Source of the DNA: Cenococcum geophilum 1.58
Taxonomy: Eukaryota; Ascomycota; Dothideomycetes; Gloniales; Gloniaceae
Length of the DNA stretch: 64,000 nt
Direction of reading: 5' to 3'
Assembly: GCA_001692895.1 (NCBI GenBank)
Contig: KV748243.1
Location: 69,248-133,247 of the forward strand
A program made the translations under genes and the position numbers. Position 1 is the first letter of the stretch. Each line of letters begins with the position of its first letter. The notes beneath the pieces are model-generated. The model worked only from the letters and a program-made list of their open reading frames with translations, searched no databases and was not told the origin of the DNA. This document shows positions 36,917-48,500 of the stretch, one piece after another.

Positions 36917-39815
36917 TGTGGAGTACCGCCTTTGGCTCGTGTGTTGGATAGGGAGGGAGTGAGAAGACGGCAGGGAGAGTGCAAGGATTAAACCTCCGGG
37001 GTTGAGAGTCAATTCAAAGCTCACGACGCCATAAACGAAGGACGAGACTGCGTGAAAGAGAATGGAGGAGATATGAAGCCAAGAGAACAGGAAGCCAGGA
37101 GGCCAGGAAGCCAGGAAACCAACGCTGTGTTTTCCAAAAAGTCTAAATCGGGGAGAAAGGACGTCACCTGGCCAGCTTCTTGGCGAAGCTCCCATCTCGC
37201 GAAAGAAAACAACCTCTTGTCATACTTCCGTCAGCGGAATGAGACCATACCAGTGGCCCATTAAGTTACTTTACAGTTCTTTCCAGCCTTTTTATTCGTA
37301 TTAACTTCGTAATTTTTCTGGCTCGCCGCTTGCTCGATCACCACAGAGGCAGCGTTCCTAATTGCGTCATTGATGGCACGGGACGGTTGAAGCCTACAAA
37401 TTTAGAAAATCATATATATATAATGCACATGATTTTATTATATTTTATTTTAAGGATTCAGCGGAGTTTTTGTTCCAACTTTGATCAGAAATGAAGCTGT
37501 TCTTCAGCACCTGAAGAAAGGGCATACACTTGCCAATGAAAAACAAGTATGGCTCCGAGGAATACATTTCAATCGCTACACAGAGAGGCATACAGCTGAG
37601 ACCCTATTTTTGTAATATGTGAGTCAAACCAACTTGAACAAGCCTTTGACAACTGAACTTGAACTCGTAGTCCAGGTTCCCAGGCTTCTAATGTAGAGCA
37701 CTTGGTCTTTTTGGGTTAACAATAATCTGAGAATGTCCAATATCTCTGCCTCTTTCCGTTCAGACGTATAGCATGCAAAACATTCACGGTCTCCAAGACC
37801 AAAAATAAAGTACCATGCACAAAGCATTAGAGGGAAATTAAAGGATTCCACACAATCGGAAACGAAGAGCCATTCCCCTTAGAGATATTCTAATTACGAC
37901 CTGAGAACCAAATAGCACAAGATCTTTTGTTCCGTCATTACTTCTGTAGCGAATCATTTGACCTAAGTACATCGTCAGCAGCAGGGTGAATCGCTTAGTG
38001 AGAGGCTCCAGCGTCAGTCTAGCTAGATTTGAAAAATGGTATGATATATTTTTACAACCAGGGAAAAAATTGCAGTGAGTTTGAGGGTTTTTCAGTGTCT
38101 GCGGTATGAATGCACAGGACCTGAGGGAATCAGCGAAAGTCCTCGGATACCTGACATGTAGGGTGAGAGTCCAGCCCTCCCCCCTCGAGACCTGGGATTC
38201 GGGACTGGAACTCTTTGCAACCTCGAATAATGATAGGATGATGCGGGAGCGCTAAAACAATGTTAGAATTCAACCTTAAGCTGATAACGGGGACTTATGA
38301 GGCTGAACCATGCAACAAAAGCTCCTTGATGTGGAGTTCCTGGTAATGTGGCATCCAACCAACACGGCGCAAAATCTCGTGGGACGGCCTGATTGGAAAG
38401 GATTCAAATTAGAGCTGCGGTCAGAAAACATGCTTATTTCATGTTCCCTTTAGCGGACGATCTCCGATGCTTAGCAGTTGTCTTGTCTACTGTTATCCAA
38501 TGCTTTGGGGAGTTGGACCAGCGGCCATATCTTTGCAGGCATCATCAGCAGATTGAGACCCGGACGTGTGGTGGCTGACATGAATTCTTCAGCCTCATGA
38601 CATCCCAGTCACCTTGCTAGAGCTGACAGGCCAAGGAGATCTCAGGTTAAGGTTCTTTCGGGACCTAGCCACAGAGCCACATGTCTCAGTCAATGCCCGA
38701 GACAACCTTTCCCGTCGCTGTGGCTGCGAGAATGCGGCGTTGGGAATGAGGAGCGCACAAGATGCTCGGGCAAACTCGTTGCGCTGAGGCTCTAGCAAAG
38801 CGGCCTACAATACTGAGGAATTCAACAGATGTACAGGTACTGCGAAAGGAAGGACGGCCAAAGAGCGTTCCTGGAGTGTAGTCCGGGAATACTAGCGGTT
38901 TAGTTTCGGCCTGATCCGACGACTACGTACCAAACCGCCACCTTCAGGCCCGTCAGCTCAGCATCAGCATCAGCCTCAACTTCCAAGATTCTCCATCTCG
39001 TCAAAGATTCGCACACCAATCTTGACTCGCTCTTGCGCATCACTCCCAGATTTCAGTCCTTTAACGTTCCGTGGCCCCATGCCGATTCAGCTGATGCTCT
39101 TCCGAGCGATCACAGCGCTAGGTCCCGCAATCATCTTCATTCTTTCTGCAGCACGAGTATAATCATGAGCTCGGCGTGCCTGTTGTCAGAACTGCCCCAC
39201 TACTGCTCATCCGTTACGGTCATCCCCTTTGGCCCTGGAAGCCAATGGCAGCTCGTACAGGGACAAGTTCGTCTGTATGTGGTGGCTGTAGTGATCTAAT
39301 TAAGCCGTAATGAGGCCTTAAACTGAGGATCGACCGGACCGTGCAGATATCTCCAACCACTCTGGGCCTGCAAATGACTGTGACCTTTCTTTAACTCTTA
39401 GCATATGACAGGCGGGAGATCCACATGCAGCCTACAGTATCCAGGATCATGAATATGCAAGCCTAGGGTTATACAAATCATTATTTTTACACTAGTAAAA
39501 ACTGAAATCCGAGTTCTCACTTTTTGTCATCATCTCATCAACACTCTGTCCCGAGACTCTCTATTTTCTTTAGAATACGGACCCATGCTTAGCTTTCACC
39601 CCCCACCAAACGCTTCGTATTCCGGGAAACCTTCACCACGCTATGGCTTCGGAGACTTCTCTGCTTGCGTGGCCAAGTTGACCCTTACAGGGTCTTCCAG
39701 TCCAACTAGTGTAGGATGACGTCTCATTCGCCCTTCACTCTACGTCAGAACTTAAGCTCTTGGTACAGATGTATTACCTTAAATTTGTATAAAGCCCTTT
39801 AGGCCTTCATCTACA
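36917..39815. other. gene-free stretch of about 2.9 kb
   Basis: Between the start of the MFS gene (minus) and the start of the five-exon gene (plus). I see no supported coding region, tRNA or repeat. An AT-rich patch lies at 37400-37460 (TATATATATAA). Open frames here are short and lack recognisable motifs. Confidence 0.4.
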
Positions 39816-41038
39816 ATGAGCTCTTCACAGCCAGAAGATTCCACAGCTTCTTCCCCTGAATCATCCCAACCTCCTTCTGCACGGCAGAGCATACCTTCAT
39901 CTAGTTATCTCACAGTACCAAGCAGTGGAAGGACCCGTCGCACTCGCCTTTCATCACCACATTCAAGCCTAAGGGATCCAAAGGACATTGATAATCCTCA
40001 AAACTTCCCTATATATTCATCGCCAGAGCCGCTACAGGTCCCTCCACCAACAGTCGCCCCACCAGCTCCTCCTAATTCTCCGAGATCACAAGCCGACCTT
40101 CCAGAACCCCGAGTCAACTTCGCCGACTACCCCGATCCAATATATATGTCCGTTTACTCTCTCTCATCTGTAGATTCCGAGTATAGCAACCCACCAGCTC
40201 GTTCTTACAGCCTACCGTCATTTGAAAACATGTCTAGCTCAAGGAAGATCACTTTGGTATGTTTCTTTCTGCAACATTTGCAAGCATGGTTGGTGATCAA
40301 GGCTACTTTGAAAACTCTCTATTTGGCTTCTAAGTCCCGCTATGCAAGTTTTCAGGCATCTATAATATGTTACTGATTTAGCCTGACCAGGCCGAAAAAG
40401 ACCAGTTGATCCATGCTTTACAATCTCACCGGGTCAACACACTCGTCGAACTCCGAAGAATCGAAAAGGCATTCGCTATTCTTGGCTCGCCCGATGTCAC
40501 CGAACCCATGACAGCAGCATGTAAGTTTGCGGTGACTGAACAGGGTATTCAACAGGGCGTCCAGGCTTACGCGTTTGGCAGGGTCTTATTACGTCAATTC
40601 TCATAGCCTGCTGACGGAGCTGCGAGCTCTTACCAAAAACTACCCATTCAGGTATGCAGCTAGAAACCCGCTATCTACTTATATGGTATGATAGGCTGAT
40701 CATATTGCCAATAGTTCCGAATGCCTAGAGGAGGCCAAACGCCGTGTCTACTCTGATCCACAGAGCAACCGAAGTTGGAATTTTTGCTGGTTGGTTCTAA
40801 CGAAGATTCAGAATGAGTGTGTATTTTTGAAGCTGTCTGCGGCATCAAATTGTGGCTGACTTGACTTAGCCAACTTGTTCCCTATTACGCCCACATACAG
40901 GCTTCACAGCCAGCCATGTGGGGCAATCGTATCCCTTCCGCCGAAGGTGTGGCGCAGTTATCCGGTGCTTTCGTCTCCGAATGGAATTGGGCTTTGACTC
41001 AGATGCTCAGACACTGGGATCAACCACCCAGCCGTTAA
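39816..41038 (+). CDS. five-exon gene, protein of unknown function
   Basis: Exons 39816-40256, 40382-40520, 40582-40651, 40715-40816 and 40870-41038, with introns of 125, 61, 63 and 53 nt, sum to exactly 921 nt, 306 residues. The first 145 residues are disordered and rich in Ser and Pro (SSSQPEDSTASSPESSQPPS). The rest looks folded and helical with many Trp and Tyr (LVELRRIEKAFAILG, SYYVNSHSLLTELRALTKNY, NRSWNFCWLVLTKIQNEDQL, GAFVSEWNWALTQMLRHW). I do not recognise the family. That all four introns close the frame and the C-terminal exons give amphipathic, aromatic-rich sequence argues for a real gene. No signal peptide or membrane segment is seen. Confidence 0.65.
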
Positions 41039-41680
41039 GGGCTGTGCAGCCCTTCCAGCATGCACATGCACTATCTGCACTTCAACATATTTCCTCCACT
41101 CCAGTTCGGTGTTCGTAAGTCTTAAGTCATATTTCCATGCCAGCCGGTTTCGTTTTTCTTTCTTTGTCAAAAGTCATTCCACTCGCTCCGTTTCTTCATT
41201 TTATCTCTGTGGTTGGTCCTCACCTGGTTCTGCGGCCTGAATTTTACCTCATCTCTTTAGCGCTGCATCTACGATACCCCAAACCTCATGAGTCTACGCA
41301 ATAGAGTCTTGATCTTCTCAATCGTTACATGAATTCTTGTCATTCTCATAGACTACTGCAATATTATGAGCTTTTGTCTTCAAATTGAACAGTTTGCATT
41401 TCCCTGCTGAATACCTTTTTTTCTCTCAGTCAATTTCCTCAAATGTTTCACAACACTAAAAATACGGTTCGAATAGTGATGATGCTATGTCAATATCATC
41501 CAAGCTCCCCCACTCTAACTATAGGTACGATGCATTGCAAAGATCTCGTGCCTGCAATGTTCTGTAGCATGGCGTTCTGAGCCATGGCTAATGCAACATG
41601 AAAATGAAATTTCCCGAGGGAAAGAGGGGAACAAAACAACCAAGAGAGCCTCTTAGGGTATCAAAACTCGGACTTCAAAC
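41039..41680. other. intergenic region between convergent genes
   Basis: 3' flanks of the five-exon gene and the peptidase-like gene. No supported gene. Confidence 0.45.
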
Positions 41681-43745
41681 TTAACAAGCCATGGATATCA
41701 AAGCTAAAGCCCAAAATAGAGCAAAAAACGCTTCGCCACTCTTATGAGGACTTGTTAGATCAAACCTTGAACCAGCAGATTTCATTACTGTGGTTCCATT
41801 TGTTCTACCATCTGCAGTCCTGTGGCAGCTATTAGTAAACATGCCCAGAATTAAATGTTTGTGAGGAACGTACACAACATCTGGCCGGTTAAAGCACCCA
41901 TATTTGGGGTTCGCACTGTCTTGTAACTTCTCGTCTGCTAGAAGCGCACTCTGGCTCGTCAAATCTAGGACCGGATTCCTTGGGTAAATATTCCGTGTTT
42001 TCTCCAAATATCGCGCTTGCGCGTACATGGCGTAGTTCTCCGGATTGTTGGGCGCATCATATGGTTCCTGTAGGGATAGCGCAGCAATCCATTTTGCACG
42101 TAGCGCGCCGTAAGCGTATCTCAGGTTGTTCGGCTGAGGCACGGAAGACTTAACCCCAGCAAGGAATGAATTGCCCATAGGAATGTGCGAAATGCTGCTA
42201 CTGCCATTGAGGTTCTTAGACTCTAGGGCTGCTGTTCCGACAACGGAGATGTGCATGACTTGGCGAGCCCAGGCAGTTGCTAGTAGGTTACGTTAGTCAC
42301 TATTGAATTTAGAAACTAGAGGATAAGAACGTGCCTCGGTTGTAGTAAGCATCCATATCCTCTTTCAAGGTTTTGTTTCCTGTCACTTCGTTCACAATGG
42401 CGCTAAGTTCCCCAAGGCGGAAATAACTAGGGCAGAAGTTGATGTGCGGCTCATTTCCAATGTTGTATGCCAAGTATTCGCCTTGTCCTACACTACATGA
42501 ACCACACACTTTGTATGGATCATCGCATCGCACATGAATATCCGGGTTTGAGGCTTCGGCTCCGTGAATGTAAGAGTACACGTGAGCATGGAGAAGGTTT
42601 TCTACCACACAATCTGTTAGTATCATTTACAATGTGAACCAAAGTCGTCCTTTAAAGTCCACATACGCTGAACCATATCTTTGAAAGGTTGCAATCTTTG
42701 TGCTTGTCCGAAGTAGTCTGTGATGCTATCTGAGTCCCAATCTACAGGATATGCCGCGCAGTGATGTCACTGGTTAGGTTACTTCATTGGATCGGTTCGG
42801 TTAAACCAAAATTCAAAGCCTAACCGGTTAGACGATTTTATTGGCTTAATCTGGATCGGTTCTGAAGTTTTAGCGATAACCAGGTAACCAGGAACCAGTA
42901 AGGCCTTAGTGGTAAGGATTTGGGTAAGGGCGAACGTCACCTAAGGGAGCCAAGCCTCGTCTATTGGCTTAAAATTGCCGTGTAGCAACGCCCTAGTTAA
43001 TCCGTTTGAGGCTTTATAGATAACCAGATCCATTAGATGTAGTTAATTTAATGGAGTTGATGAAGTTACGGTGGTTATTCCTAACCGCGTTATCCCCATC
43101 GCGTCGCCTATATTACGTCGCCCATAACGCGTCGCCTTTATTATTACTACCCTTATTACTGCCCTCATTGCGTTACCCTTATTACTGCCTATATACTGCC
43201 CTTATTGTTTTATAATTAATGACTAATCGTCGTTTAACACCATGCCAAGACTTGCGATAGTAAGTACGACGTTCTAATTTGCTTATTGATCGCTAATATC
43301 ACTGCTGACGTCCTGCAAGCTTTATAGGACCTCTATATACTATTTCATTACTTTATACAACTCCTCCGTACCTTCCTTAAGCACCTTTACCGCTTTATAC
43401 ACTATATTACTCCAAAATCTATATATTTTATCCGGTTGATCTGGTTTAACCGGTTACATAACCGGTTAGTAGCCTAAATCCGAATTTTGGATCGGTTTTG
43501 GCCTCATTTTTGTAACCTAACCTAACCGCTGACATCACTGATGCCGCGGTGAACAAATCGTTCATCTCATAAAACCCGCTCTGGATCGACCCTTTCTGCA
43601 GAGCGCTGCAGCCTTCGGATCCGGTCAAAGCTGCCGCTAGCACAAAATTTGTCTGCCCATTGCCTGGGCTGTAGAGTGCAAGAGGCTCTGCGAAAATGGT
43701 GGTAACGCCATAGGAAAGAAGGTGTGGAAGTATGCGGGGCTTCAT
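41681..43745 (-). pseudogene. secreted GPI-anchored peptidase-like gene split by a MITE
   Basis: Exon 1 runs 43745-42667 but carries a 782-bp MITE plus its duplicated target; exon 2 is 42613-42335 and exon 3 is 42279-41681. Leaving out the MITE and one target copy, the three exons total 1,167 nt, 388 residues, in frame. The product has a signal peptide (MKPRILPHLLSYGVTTIFA), Cys-rich blocks (HVRCDDPYKVCGSC, EPHINFCPSYFRLGELSAIV), a block like metallopeptidase C-termini (YAYGALRAKWIAALS, NPENYAMYAQARYLE) and a hydrophobic GPI-type tail (FFALFWALALISMAC). It recalls deuterolysin-like secreted metallopeptidases, but no HExxH zinc motif is visible, so activity is doubtful. Intron 42280-42334 seems to start with GC rather than GT. 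Confidence 0.75.
42759..43540. mobile_element. hAT-type MITE inserted in a gene
   Basis: The ends are inverted repeats starting CAGTGATGTCA, typical of hAT elements, and the flanks carry an 8-bp direct duplication ATGCCGCG (42751-42758 and 43541-43548). The imperfect inverted arms extend inward with several AACCGGTTA and GGATCGGTT motifs (subterminal repeats). The middle (about 43080-43205) is a loose minisatellite of CCCTTATTACTGCC-like units. No transposase frame exists, so it is non-autonomous. It lies in exon 1 of the peptidase-like gene. Confidence 0.9.
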
Positions 43746-44364
43746 GTTGCGGGAGTTGCTTGCGAGAGACAACATGTGCGGGCGGGCTATTATGAATTCA
43801 CAGAAATGGAGGACGCATATGCATCTAAAGAACACATGATCCGCAGCAGATGCCGCCTCCGGAAAGCAGCAGCCTCGCCCGGGCTGTGTGTTGGTTTTTA
43901 CACGTGTGGTCATTCATGCTGCAGCATTTTGGCGATTTTGAAACGAACAACAAAGCATAACATGCGGCAATGCGGCACGGAATCCTCTGAGCAGTAAGTG
44001 CGGCGTTGTTGGTTTGGGTGGAGGAAGAGTGGCGGAATGGACGGCACAGCGGACGAAGAGAGCTGGGCTGTAGCAGGCTGGCGCTTAAGGAACTTGTTAG
44101 GTTGTGGATGAGAATACACTCATAGATGATAAGAGATATATAGGAAAACTCTCGAAGTTAGAACGGTGGGTTCAGTTGCACGACTATGGCGCTCCCTCAT
44201 GGCAATATCCAGGCTAGGAGTTTTACAAATTTTCCGCGCATGTCGGAATAGCGCCAGTATGCGGTTTATAGGCTCTTGGTATTACTAGTTCTCTGGATAC
44301 CTCCAGTTTTCCTCCGTATCTTGACTTGCCAAATATCTCCGAAGAAAATAGTAGAATCCATTTT
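43746..44364. other. upstream flank of peptidase-like gene
   Basis: Likely promoter of the MITE-split gene; then unique sequence up to the target duplication of the hAT element. No supported gene. Confidence 0.4.
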
Positions 44365-44372
44365 GCCAAGAT

Positions 44373-44389
44373 CAGCGTGGTTTTCAATA
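44373..44389. repeat. left terminal inverted repeat of the hAT element
   Basis: Perfect 17-bp inverted match to 59901-59917, directly inside the 8-bp target duplication. Confidence 0.95.
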
Positions 44390-45524
44390 TAAATACTGCC
44401 AATCAGATTGATCAATATTGTTACTAATCAATATTGGCGAGTATTGGCGAGTATTGGCCATATTTGCAGATCTTCTTGGCACCCCTTAAAAATTTTTAAC
44501 CTCAACATTGTACGGATAGATTATCCAAATATTATGGCTTCTGAAGCAGACTTATTACTTTTTCCACCTATATTAGACTTCTTTAATATAGAGAAGTCGT
44601 CAAACCGCTAGTAAAAGAAGACTTCTAACCTATGGATATATACTTAAGCTCCGGATAAAGATAAGGATACACACTATAAGAGAACAAGGCTTATGTACTG
44701 TAAATATTATATAATAACAGTATATTGCTTAAAATTTACTATAAACTTTTAAAATTACCTAAAAACTAAGTATAATATCCACTCAGAAAAGTAAGAGGGC
44801 CCTATTTATATAAACACTAGTAATTAACTTTAATATCTCTATATACAGCTCCGCGATATAAAGCAGTTAAATAATATTAATATACTTGCCCTTCAAAACA
44901 CCCTAAATTAGGAAGCTATTACTATAGCGCTTATTTCCTTAATAACCGTACGGAGACTCCCGTTTAGAATAGTTAAATAGCTAGAGTTTTATATATTTTA
45001 TAGGGTCCTTAATTTAGAGGTTAAGGGTTATATTATAATAGCTTACTTTATAGTTAATAATATAATTTAGAATGTATTTATAGTACAGAAGGACATTATA
45101 TAAAAGAAGCTTTAATTAGTAATATCTAAGGTTTATCTCTTACTAGATATCTAGACGTCCCTAAATTAATATCTTTTACTTAGGGTTTGTGTACACTTTA
45201 TAGATTAAAATAAAAGATTAAAAAGAGGCCTTCTTGCGCTTTATATGACTCTATTATATAGCGGAGAGGATTAGTTCTAAACGCTGCTTTTAATACTTTA
45301 GGACTATAGTATTATATAGAGACTTAGTGCTATTATCGCTAATAATATATTTACAAATAACGTCCTATATTGTACGATTTAGAAGTATCTTTAAAAAGAA
45401 TATAATATAGAGTGGAAATCTATACACTAACAAATCCGGTGCAATAGCTATATTATCTATCTTGCTATTAAGGCCTTCCTCTTCTAAGACTTAATTTAAG
45501 AAGATAAGCTTATATTATATAATA

Positions 45525-48500
45525 ATAATAATTCATTACTTAACGTCCGATTCGGATCCCTATTGGGCCCACGCGGACTACTCCTTATATACATATGGGG
45601 AGAAAACTCTATTTAAGAAAACCCCGTAATTTATCTCCCTGCCTTTTGGGACTCGCCTATAAGGCGCCTACGAGGTGCCTGCGAGTTACCTATAGTGCTC
45701 CTACTACCTTACTTTTTAACCTCTTTGGGAACCACTGCTGCCGTAACAAGCCTACGGACGCGCTAGTATTATAAACTTTACTCTACTGCTATAGAGTCAT
45801 TAGGGGGCACCCGTTGCTCGCCCCCCTACCTTCTATTACTATTTCCTTTATAACCTAGAACTGGTTTAGTACATTTTAGCTAATAAGCCACTAGGTAACC
45901 GCCTTAAGGCCTTTTTATATTAAGAGTAGTATCTTATAGTTCTTTATGCTAGCTACTAAGAGTATTACTTCTTGGTTAGTATATAAGGGGCATAGCAGTA
46001 TTATATACTTTGGTGTCTGTCTTGGCTAGCTACATTCGCATCTTAGGCTACCTACTAAAACACCCACCTAGTAGAGCTAGTCTTTTAGTCCTATTACTCC
46101 TATTCTTAAAAGTATTACCATTATATTTTCTGCCTTTATTAGGCCTTCTTAGAGCCCTAAAGTGTTTACCCCCTATAGCGTTAACTATACTACGGCTTAG
46201 GTTCTTCTTACCTTAGTTAACCTCTATACCTTTAACTCCTATACGCCTCTCCAGCGTTAGTCTAGCCAGTATTATATTATAGTAGTTGGTTTCCCGGCGT
46301 TCTTTTATGCTTTACTTTAGCTCTTTTCTCTCTCTTACTGTTATCCTTACTGGCCTCTTACGCGTTTCCCTTCCTCCTCTATATAGGCCTAGGCCCTAAA
46401 ACAGCACTATTCTTCTTCTGCTTTTTTTACCTGTTTCTCTAATATATCTTCCCTACTTTAGGGTTATTAGTTTATTCTCCTATAAGGCGCCCTAGGGTCC
46501 CTCCATAGTTTATTTAGGCGTGTCTTAATATACTTTATAACATTAGAGTTACGTTCCTTTTACGCCCTTTATATTATAGTGGCTTTAATATATAGTTATA
46601 GGGGGGGAATATTAGCTTCCTTCTTAAGCAGTACTGTGGCCGTTCGCTTATATCCGCCTATTATACTCTAGAGGCAGGCTATTTAGACCTTTTAGAGTGG
46701 TTTAAGGAGCGATTTAAGGGGGCCTTTCTTAGATTCTCTAATAGCCCAAATACTAGACCTATATATTATGGTTAGCCGGATAACTGCTATATATAGTAGG
46801 CGTAACCTCTAGAAGCATGGGCCCTATATAGAATTAACGATCCTAGATAATGCGATATACTATACTTAGCCCTTACGGGCCGCTTAGGCCGTATATACGC
46901 TCCACCGGAGCTTACTATCTACCTATACTCCTAATACTCTTAGGCCCTAAACTGGTTAACCCCTAAAGCCTTAAATACGAATTATATGCTAGAGATCTAT
47001 AGATTAGTTGCGTTTTCTTATAAAATGGATTAGCTAGTACTTCTCTAGTGAGAATTAGACTCTATATCGTCTTGCCTATTCTATATAGGTATTATAAGCT
47101 TTTTCTAGCGTTCTGCAATTCTCTACGGCTATTAGCCCGTATATAATTAGGTTTATATCATTAACAAAGCCTATCCCTTAGGTCGCCCCTTCCTTAAAGG
47201 AGTTAAGTAGGTTGCTTATAAAGAAAAGGAAAAGTATAGGCGAGAGGGGTAATCCTTATGGTATTCCTGTTGCAACTGTAATAGGGGGGCTTTAGTATCC
47301 GCTAAAGACTAGCAATATTTCTTTTTAGCCTATAAACCCTTAAATAAATTATATAATCCATTCTAGGAAGCCTTTTGCTCTAAGGATATATAGGAGACGC
47401 TTATGGGGTATGTTGTTGTAGGCGCTACTAATATCTAGGCTAAGCATTAATACTATAAAGTCCCTTCGCATTGCCCATGCTGATTTAATAGTGGTAGCGA
47501 GTAGCGTAAGTGCTAATAGTGTTAAGCGGTTCTTTCTTGCCCCTATTTAGCTTTGTGGTAGTAGGGCGTGTTCCTCTGCCGTATCTACTATATGGTCCGC
47601 TATTACCCTTTCTAAGATCTTGCTAAGGGTATTCTTTAAGGCAATAGGGCGGTAGCTCCCTGGAAATAAGTAGTCTGCTTTACCTTCTTTATATAAAATA
47701 AATGTTATTATAGCTCTTCTAAGTCTTGGGTAGTAGCCTATTATAAAGCATACTTTAGCTATATCCGTAAGCTAAGGTGCTATTAGTGGTCCGCAGGTCT
47801 TTAGGGCTTTATTTAGGATCCTATCTAGTCCTAGTGCTATATTATTTAAAAGACGGCTAATAGTTCTGGCCATTTCTTCAGTTGTTATGTCACTGTTAAC
47901 CCTTAGGCAAGTTACCGGTGCTTCGCCTGTAATATCGCTAAGGTCTACTAAGGCTAGTTAGGGGAAAAATCTTTCTATAAGGATTTTTGCCTTCTTATTA
48001 TTATCGCTTATAGCTAGTAATTTACCTAGTCTTCGCAGGGGCGGAAGGTATAGGTCTTCTACTAAACGTCCTGCCTTTCTCTTTACCTATTTTACTATCC
48101 TCTAGAGACCTTTATTATAGGGGAGGCTTAGGTTAGTAGTATGCTTATTTATAAACCGTCTTCAGCTATTCCTTACTTCTTTTTTTAGGGTATTCTTTAG
48201 CTGGTTTCTTATGTCTTTATAATGTCTCTTATCTTTAAAATCGTGGCTACTTATATATTTTCTTCTTGCTCGTCGTTGGCTAGTAATAAGAACCGTATAT
48301 TATACGGACCATACGTGTAGCGCGTAGGGGCCCGCTTTTAAGACCGGGCAGTGCTCTTCTAACCTATTTTTAATTGCTGCCTGGATCCTTTCTAGTCTTT
48401 AGTTGATTTCCTTAGGGGTAGCCACTAAGCCTCGCTTATTTGGTATCGGGTGGATTTCTTCTAGATCTTAAAGTTATTATTTAACTATATTAAGGAAGCT

